NCBI GenBank assembly: GCA_014058105.1
Contig: JACGCM010000440.1
Span: 1,426,001 to 1,490,000, forward strand
Direction of reading: 5' to 3'
DNA length: 64,000 nucleotides
Source: Kingdonia uniflora
Taxonomy: Eukaryota; Streptophyta; Magnoliopsida; Ranunculales; Circaeasteraceae
The notes below the pieces were generated by a model, which did not search any database, was not told where the DNA came from, and saw nothing but the letters and a program-made list of their open reading frames with translations. Every line of letters starts with the position of its first letter. The stretch's first letter is position 1. Positions 57,790-64,000 of this stretch are shown here, one piece after another. The translations under genes were made by a program, and so were the position numbers.

Positions 57790-57809
57790 TTCCCCCATAC
57801 GGCTCCAAA
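57790..57809 (-). promoter_or_regulatory. E3 primer-binding site
   Basis: On the minus strand TTTGGAGCCGTATGGGGGAA follows the LTR end. It matches the same PBS type as E1 and E2. Confidence 0.75.
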
Positions 57810-58544
57810 TATAATAGCCTAATTCCAGGATACAGACTTTGCCTTTACACCAAATGTATTTAGAGCATTCAGGAATAACATACAATAAACAACAAGAATG
57901 TTTAGGGTGGAAAACCTTTAAATAGGTTAAAAACCACGACCTCTCCTGAGGATTTTGAGAAAGTGATGATCTTGTTGAGATTTCTAGTGCATTACAATGA
58001 ACGATTTTAGAATATTGGATGATAGAGTAGGATCTTTTCTATGGTGATCATTCTGTCTCCCGTCTGCAGTTCTCCAGAACCTCTTATAGGTTCTCTAATA
58101 TGACTGTTTGATGACCATAAAGTTCCTTAATGATGGACATTACAAAGTGAGTGTGAGATATTCTTTTACCAGGTTGTGTAACGTTCTGACCTTTGCTGCT
58201 GTATAATGGCTCTATTACTGACTGTGTGCTTCACGCAGGTCAAACTACTAGTGTAGAGCTCAAAAGTAATATCTCGAACTGGGGAAAGTTTGGTTACATC
58301 TTTAGTAATGCTTCCTGTATGCTGATAAGATTAAGGGTGAGGTTTGAGTCTAAGATACAAAATAAACTATTGCAAGACGGCTCTCAACCAATAACATGAG
58401 TGTTGCTGGGGATGAGTGGTATTGGATGAGAAACTCATTCTGTACATGTTTATGATTGTACCACATGCTCTGTTGCTGAGGTTGAAAGTTCATCTGTAGT
58501 TCAAAGATGAAGCATGAGCTCACGATGCAGAATAGGCCACTGCA
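57810..58544 (-). repeat. E3 5' LTR
   Basis: Starts (minus strand) TGCAGTGGCCTATTCTGC at 58544 and ends ..GGCTATTATA. TATAAGAGG at about 58080-58090. It has the conserved GAGGTCGTGGTTTTTAACC...GTTTTCCACCC motif at about 57900-57945. Same length as the 3' copy. Confidence 0.9.
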
Positions 58545-58841
58545 CATTCCTTATCATAGGTATCTCAGGCCTGGGATCATATTAGCTTATGATAAAAGAG
58601 GGAGTTCACATTTCAAATCCTTGAAACACTAGGTGAATGAAACGGTACTATCGTTAAGTCCCTCACTACTCTATTTCAATTTTTTTTTTCTTCCAAAAGT
58701 AAGATTTTCATCTCCATCAAATGTATATCCTTTTCTATTCAATGAAACATGCAAGTTTTTCTTTCATACATCTCTCTACTCCGTAGACAATACATAGATT
58801 AAAGCATAGATAATACTAGCTTTTAATCGACCTCTATACCA

Positions 58842-59140
58842 GTTAATCAAGGATAACACTTGGTTTTGCTGACTCTACTAAATCTCTACGATTAAAACTA
58901 AGGTAATACTTGTTTTGCATCAAAGACTCTACCAGACATAAGATAAAACAAAGGTAAAACTAGCTTTCATCAACCCCAATATGGCTACGACATCATACAA
59001 GTTAAATCAAGTATAACACTTGGTTTGGCTAACTCAACTAAATCTCTGTGATTAAAACTAAGGTAATACTTGTTTTACATCAAAGACTCTACCAGACATA
59101 AGATAAAACAAAGGTAAAACTAGCTTTCATCTCTCAACTT
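58842..59140 (+). repeat. E2 3'-region tandem duplication, period about 159 bp
   Basis: GTTAATCAAGGATAACACTTGG at 58842 and GTTAAATCAAGTATAACACTTGG at 59001 begin two copies. Both contain the shared block ACTAAGGTAATACTTGTTTT and end AAAGGTAAAACTAGCTTTCATC. Its position equals that of the E1 and E3 arrays. Confidence 0.85.
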
Positions 59141-59183
59141 ATCTGCAATAGCTACTTTTTATTTCAGGTTACATATATAACCT

Positions 59184-61877
59184 CTACAATGGATTATTTT
59201 CTGCTGTTGGGATGTCAACTACGCTTTCCCCTATAATAGGAGGTCGATTAGCCATAAGTTCTCGACCTCGAGCAGTCACAACGATCCTGCCATACTCTAT
59301 CAATTCAGTAGGTTGAGGGTCTAAATCCATTTCTATGGACTCCATATAATTTTATCGATCTATATCAGCTCTGCAAATATATCCCCTGTCTGACAAACTG
59401 CTAAACAAGGTATCTCTTTCTGACTCAAGCCTTTTTACCTCCTCTATAAAATAGGCAATCACCACCCTCAACAATTCTGAGTGTGATGCCTTAGTTACAA
59501 CAGACCTAGAGAAATTCGTTCTCGCCCTATGAAGGCGTTCTTCTGACCTCGTATACCATTCTTTTAGCCATGTCATTTCTCTATCTACTCGATCTGTAAA
59601 AGTAATATTTTCTTCTGATTTCTTATCAGCATTAGCCGATTTAGTTTGGTTAATCACCTTCAAATCGGCCACCTAAGCATGAAGTACCTTAATTTCTCTA
59701 TTTAGTTCTTCCACATCCAGAATCTTTTGTAATATTTTATCTTTCTGCTGTATCAAAATATCATTCCCTTTGATAGACTGATCTAGCCCTTGTTCCCTAG
59801 AACCGGCTTCTGTTCACTCTCCCTCAACCACTCAACTCCTTTTTGCACACAACCTTAAATTCGAGCAACATCCCCCTTCAGCTCTCTTATTTGAGCTGAC
59901 AGGCTGACTACATCCCCTTGAATAAAAGAAACCTTGGCATCATTTCTATTCTTTCTAGAGCGCTCTCTAGCCTCAGCATTTCTGGCACGCGAATTGGCCT
60001 GCACCAGTCGGCTCTTCAATTGCGTCACTCTTTTGTTTAACTTATCACACTTACGTTGTACCATCCGAAATTAGAAATCTTTGGCAGGTAAAGCTGCATA
60101 CTCTTTTGTTTAGACGCAGATAGGTCGTCTCGAGCTCTCTTCAACTCATTATCTTTATCAACCAATTTCTTCTTCAATCGCTCCAGCTCGCTCCTACTAT
60201 TCGCTAGATAAGTTCAAATTTGCTCCTAATTGTTCATTTTCTTGATCAAATCATTTTTCAAATTGGCCACCGAACGATTTAAAGCTTCTTCCAATTTTTC
60301 TAGCTTATGTATACGGTAATGAGCCATGTCAACCTCCCTACTCTTTACCATCAATACATCATTCTGGCTTTTGAGCTTCGTTGCATGTTCTTTTAACTCC
60401 GCGAGCTCTTTTTGTCCTTTCTCAATTTTGGTATCCTTCTTCTCGATCTGCCAACTTAGGTCGATAACAGCCTGTGTTGCCTCAAAAAACTTGAAGTGCA
60501 CCTTTACATATTGATCTTCTCTATCTTCATTCGCTTCTCTCATCCTATCTAACTCCTTTGCAAATTCTTGGTTACATTGGCAAACATCAAATTTGCGCAA
60601 GCAAGCTAACTCCAATTCCACCTGCACATTATAGATATATTATATCAAGTTCGATTCAGAACTCTCATTCAACACTTAAGACACATTTCTAACAAGATAT
60701 CTAGTTTTTGACATCTACTGTGTAAAACTACTTCTGAATTTAAGGTCGAAGTACAATCTCGGATAAATGCTCAATAAAATATATTTCCAAGTTTAAGGTT
60801 CACATTCTCTATATTTTAGTTTTTCAAAAACTTTGGTATCTCATGTGCACCATTTCAGTGTCATTTGCCCCTAAGCTGATAATGAGTTTTTGGTCCATCT
60901 CTACACTTTATTTATTATTTTGTAGCTCTATACTAATGAAGCATACAAATCAAATATTTCTTACTATGTTCTAACCTGCAGCTCCGCTTATGAAGATAAA
61001 AGGGACGCTAAGACGCCTCTCTCCTTAGCAAGCTCAGCTTACAAGTAAAAATATTATTCTCTTGTTGCTACAGTGCAATCCCTAAATTGCCTATAGGCGT
61101 GTTCTATACAATTACCCCATCTACCTCCTACAGAAGCCTTGGCTTTACAAAACACTTTGAATACATTCAAGCGAGGAGGATATGATACCAATCTTCCAGG
61201 AAAATCTGGAAATTGATCAACACCAACTTCTTCCTCACTTTCAGACATTTCAATCTCAGACTCAGCCGACCGACCAGAGGTCGATGCCTCATTAGCAGGG
61301 GAACTCATCATATCAACTACAAAAAGGGATTTTATCTTACATAAACACTCCTCACGATCGACCTACACACAGGTTCAGGTATCTATCATTATCTTTTATA
61401 TTTACGTTAACCGCATACAAATATCTTTTATATATCATATATCAAACAGGTTTTCATGGTTTACTATAAATAGTAATTTGTAGATTTACATAGAAACAAA
61501 ACATGATCTTTAAATAAACACATATATACATCACAAATCATTTACTAACCTTCTATATCAGAATGCGAATCCAAGGCAGTGCCAAATCCTTTCCTCACAA
61601 CGCTGTTGTATAACCACATTCATGACTCAGTCTCAGCAGCTCTCTTACGCTTTGATTTTTGATCACTTTCGATTAAATCCACACGAGTTTCTCTACTATT
61701 TTTGCCTATCTTCATCCTTCCTTTCTCACTGCTCTTCAAGTTTCCAGAAATTGAGAAACGTTTGATTGACGAAGATGAAGCAGTATTTATATTTCCTCTC
61801 TCTAACTGCTGACAGTTATTGAGCCTCGCACGAGCCATCCTCAATTTTGGAACTGAGGCATCCCTTCCATTATCCAT
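59184..61877 (-). pseudogene. E2 antisense multi-exon gene: acidic head, long coiled coil
   Basis: Minus strand. Exon 1 is 61877-61550 (start MDNGRDASVPKLRMARAR; one in-frame TGA; donor G/GTTAGT). Exon 2 is 61316-60976 (after TTTTTGTAG; Ser/Glu-rich EIEMSESEEEVGVDQFPDFPG, then CIEHAYRQFRDC; stops; donor CAG/GTTAGA). Exon 3 is 60621-59184 (after AATGTGCAG). It is a very long coiled coil with two frame changes (QIEKKDTKIEKGQKELAEL, ELERLKKKLVDKDNELKRARDD, NREIKVLHA), then the module VVIAYFIEEVKRLESERDTLFSSLSDRGYICRADI and a tail ending AENNPL. Phases agree at both introns (1+2 and 0). Function unknown. Confidence 0.65.
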
Positions 61878-63635
61878 GTCAGACGTGTTGCACCTTTTCG
61901 GTGAAAACGTTTTCCCATTATTACCCTTTACCTTATATTTTAATCTTATTTTTATCTCTCTTTTCTAAATCTCTCTCTGACCTCGCCATTCTCATGATGA
62001 CTCACGCTTACACGCAATTGGGTTTTCACAACTTTTACATATAGGACAAAATCAGAAGCTCCCTACTTTTTCTATGCTTGTTTCTTCTACTTATAACAGC
62101 AATGACGCCATTTCCGAAGCTCTCATAACTGGTTTTCAAATATTTTTAAATTTGTTTTTCACAATAGTTACAAACAATATTCATAAAAATAGAGGATCTA
62201 TTCAACTTTTATTCTCATTCCATTTTCTTTTAAATTATTCAAACTCATATAATTTCATATATTCTGTAACTCCTATTTACATTCGCTTCATTCACCTCAT
62301 ATATAATTATATCTAAAATAGCCTTGATGTCTCGGGCAACCACATCCAATCATATATCCTCCAGCAATCCTAATATCTTCCAATTCAATCTCCTCTACAA
62401 CAAGCTATCTCAGATAAAAATTTTGAGCTATAGGATCTACCATAATTTCTCAAAGCATCTCTTCATAAAAGCAATGTTCATACTCACGTTCTCTCCAAAT
62501 CCTATCGAAACCTTCAAGTTGAACTTCCCTCACTGGTAGCTCAACATCATAATCCAACAATCTAAAAATCTGTTCCCGCACTTCAGCGATCTTTATCGCC
62601 AACCGCCCTTCAATGGCATAATGAATTCTCTCAGATTGAGTCCATACCATTCTTACTTCATTCTTCCTACATAGAATTCATTCTACCCTTATTTATACAT
62701 TTTTACTACCAATTCCCCACAAGTCATAATTTTATTATATTATCTCATAGCAGAAACCCTAATATCTTGAGAAAAGTTATTTGAACATATCTCTCCCTAT
62801 CGACCTCAGTCATTTTATCCTATTCCAAATCGAGTTTATTCTTTCCAAGTCCAATATTCTAGATCGACCTTTCTGAAATGATTTCTCATTCTGAAACTTC
62901 CACAATTTTCTCTCCCCCACATTTCTAACACATAGGTCGAATCATATTTGACACTTACACACATATTTTCACATTACAAGCAAATTTCTAACAGTTCAAT
63001 TATTACAAATATTATACATTCTAATCTCATACATTTCATTTTATACAATATTTGAAAGTCTTTGGATCATACAACTTGATTTATAGAGTTATTCTATTCT
63101 ATATGAACACAGAGTTTGGATAATAAATTTTATTCATCTCGAAAAAAATTACTAGTACTTTTACAGATAACAAGTCCTTCAAGTACTCAATATTAGGTAT
63201 TTTACAGATAACAAGTCTTTCAAGTACTCAACATCAGGTACTCTATAGATAATAAAATTTTCAAGTACTTTTATAGCTAACAAGTCTTTCAGACACTCCA
63301 AAATGTCAAATCCTTCAGTTTGTTCTACTTTAGTGATCTTTCACCCTGATGCAAAGCAGAAATTGGAAACAACAAGTATCCTCCCTTCCATGAAGTTGGT
63401 CAAAGTCTAGATAAACTTCAAATGGAAACTATGAAAGCAGGACACTCAGTGCTTAAGCCAACTCTTCAAACTGAAGGTCTTGTTAGCGCAAAGTAGCAAT
63501 GGAAGTGCAGAAGCAGACTTCCATTCTCCATCTTCCTCCTCCACTACCATCGCCGCCTCTCTTATATCCACCACCCTCGTAGAGTTGGTAGAGATATAGA
63601 GGGCCCGACCTTAGAATCCCTTGCAACACAAGACA
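61878..63635 (-). other. E2 antisense upstream region with one short helical frame
   Basis: Frame 62650-62450 (minus) reads MVWTQSERIHYAIEGRLAIKIAEVREQIFRLLDYDVEL.., a plausible upstream exon. Otherwise AT-rich. At 63130-63290 CAAGTACT.TTTACAGATAACAAGTC-type phrases are repeated three to four times with a period of about 55 bp (a local tandem repeat). Confidence 0.4.
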
Positions 63636-63989
63636 TCAGCACAACTGCCCTGCAGTTATGCCTATCCCTGTATCTATCTCCCAAACCTTGTCTTCTGCAA
63701 GAATCCGGAGACAAACCCAATGTTGCTCGCCTGTTAAGGTAACGTGGTAAAACCTCCAACTATAGTAAAAATCCTCCTCAGCTTTAGCCGCTTCATTCTT
63801 CGACATTCCTTGATACGTCGAAGGAATAGGAATAGAAGTAGGCATCTCTAAGGACTGATCCCCGAAATACTTCAACTTCAACCTTTGCATTTCAGAAGCA
63901 ATTTTCTCTTTAAGAACCATTCTACGAGTCTTCACCATCTTTAACAATTTCAGAAAATATTGTAACAGATCAAGCGTACTTGGCCACAA
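63636..63989 (-). CDS. E2 antisense ORF a, unrecognised
   Basis: Open for 117 codons. A likely start is the internal Met of MVKTRRMVLKEKIASEMQRL (about 63938). Then EAAKAEEDFYYSWRFYHVTLTGEQHWVCLRI and VWEIDTGIGITAGQ. The spacing of W-V-x-L-R and VWE-D-GIG parallels E1 12729-12317. Probably the 5'-most exon of the antisense unit. No domain recognised. Confidence 0.4.
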   Translation of the reverse strand: MWPSTLDLLQYFLKLLKMVKTRRMVLKEKIASEMQRLKLKYFGDQSLEMPTSIPIPSTYQGMSKNEAAKAEEDFYYSWRFYHVTLTGEQHWVCLRILAEDKVWEIDTGIGITAGQLC

Positions 63990-64000
63990 GCCTATGTACA

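Larger units (their letters stand above)
40833..58544 (-). mobile_element. E3: Ty3/gypsy Tat element inserted in E2, itself interrupted
   Basis: 17.7 kb including a 2.85-kb nested insertion. LTRs of equal length (735 bp) in minus orientation lie at 57810-58544 (5') and 40833-41567 (3'). Flanking pentamers CATTA (40828-40832) and CATTC (58545-58549) are a one-mismatch target duplication. In minus-strand order: PBS, gag, PR, RT, RNase H, second RNase H, IN, tandem repeats, then a long antisense gene region on the plus strand with an inverted repeat. Pol keeps the catalytic motifs visible in E3 but carries several stops, so it is inactive though the least decayed of the three. A hand count gave about 27 differences over the first 213 or so aligned LTR bases. 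Confidence 0.9.
58545..64000 (+). mobile_element. E2 (right part): end of pol, tandem repeats, antisense gene; continues off the edge
   Basis: Directly after E3, the E2 frame resumes as FLIIGISGLGSY, matching YIVSDKTGSGTY of E1 after the shared EGP. It ends at NP.NTR.MKRYYR with TAA at 58655-58657. It then holds a duplicated block, the antisense gene (59184-61877) and upstream antisense frames to at least 63989. No 3' LTR is reached before 64000. Confidence 0.85.

Overview
The window looks like repeat-dense, AT-rich nuclear DNA of a flowering plant. The evidence is Ty3/gypsy elements of the Tat lineage (RNase H plus a second RNase H before integrase), Mutator-like (MULE) and PIF/Harbinger transposons, a MITE, GT-AG introns, and almost no intact long reading frame. 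I see no intact host gene, rRNA, tRNA or CRISPR array. Nearly everything recognisable is mobile-element sequence in decay. The species cannot be fixed from the sequence.

Layout. 369-918 is an LTR (family B), probably the 3' LTR of an element lying off the left edge. 1845-13410 is Tat element E1 (+), with LTRs, PBS, gag-PR-RT-RNase H-IN and a spliced gene on the opposite strand. 13411-23165 holds a non-autonomous MULE (15365-17395, 9-bp target duplication), tandem duplications and long stretches without recognisable genes. 23166-23572 is a minisatellite. 23798-27142 is a PIF/Harbinger element with a transposase relic and a Myb/SANT-like gene. 27263-27687 is a Tourist-like MITE. About 28140-32860 is a MULE (+) with repeat arrays and a convergent coiled-coil gene. 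33550-34702 is a second MULE transposase relic (-).

The right half is a Russian doll. Tat element E2 (+, 34703 to beyond 64000) starts inside the second MULE. Tat element E3 (-, 40833-58544) sits inside the integrase end of E2, with a CATTA/CATTC duplication, and the E2 reading frame resumes at 58545. A 2850-bp solo-LTR-like insertion (48593-51442, TTAGA on both sides) sits inside E3.

The most interesting recurring structure is a multi-exon gene antisense to pol, between pol and the 3' LTR, in all three Tat elements. It encodes charged coiled-coil proteins. In E1 and E2 the inferred exon junctions are phase-compatible. The interval between pol and the end of this gene carries tandem repeats in every element (about 62, 158 and 159 bp), as expected of the hypervariable 3' region of Tat elements. 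E3 also carries a roughly 570-bp inverted repeat within its antisense-gene region that could fold into a long RNA hairpin. All proteins carry stops, frameshifts or lost catalytic residues. E3 keeps the most catalytic residues; E1 and E2 have lost key ones.
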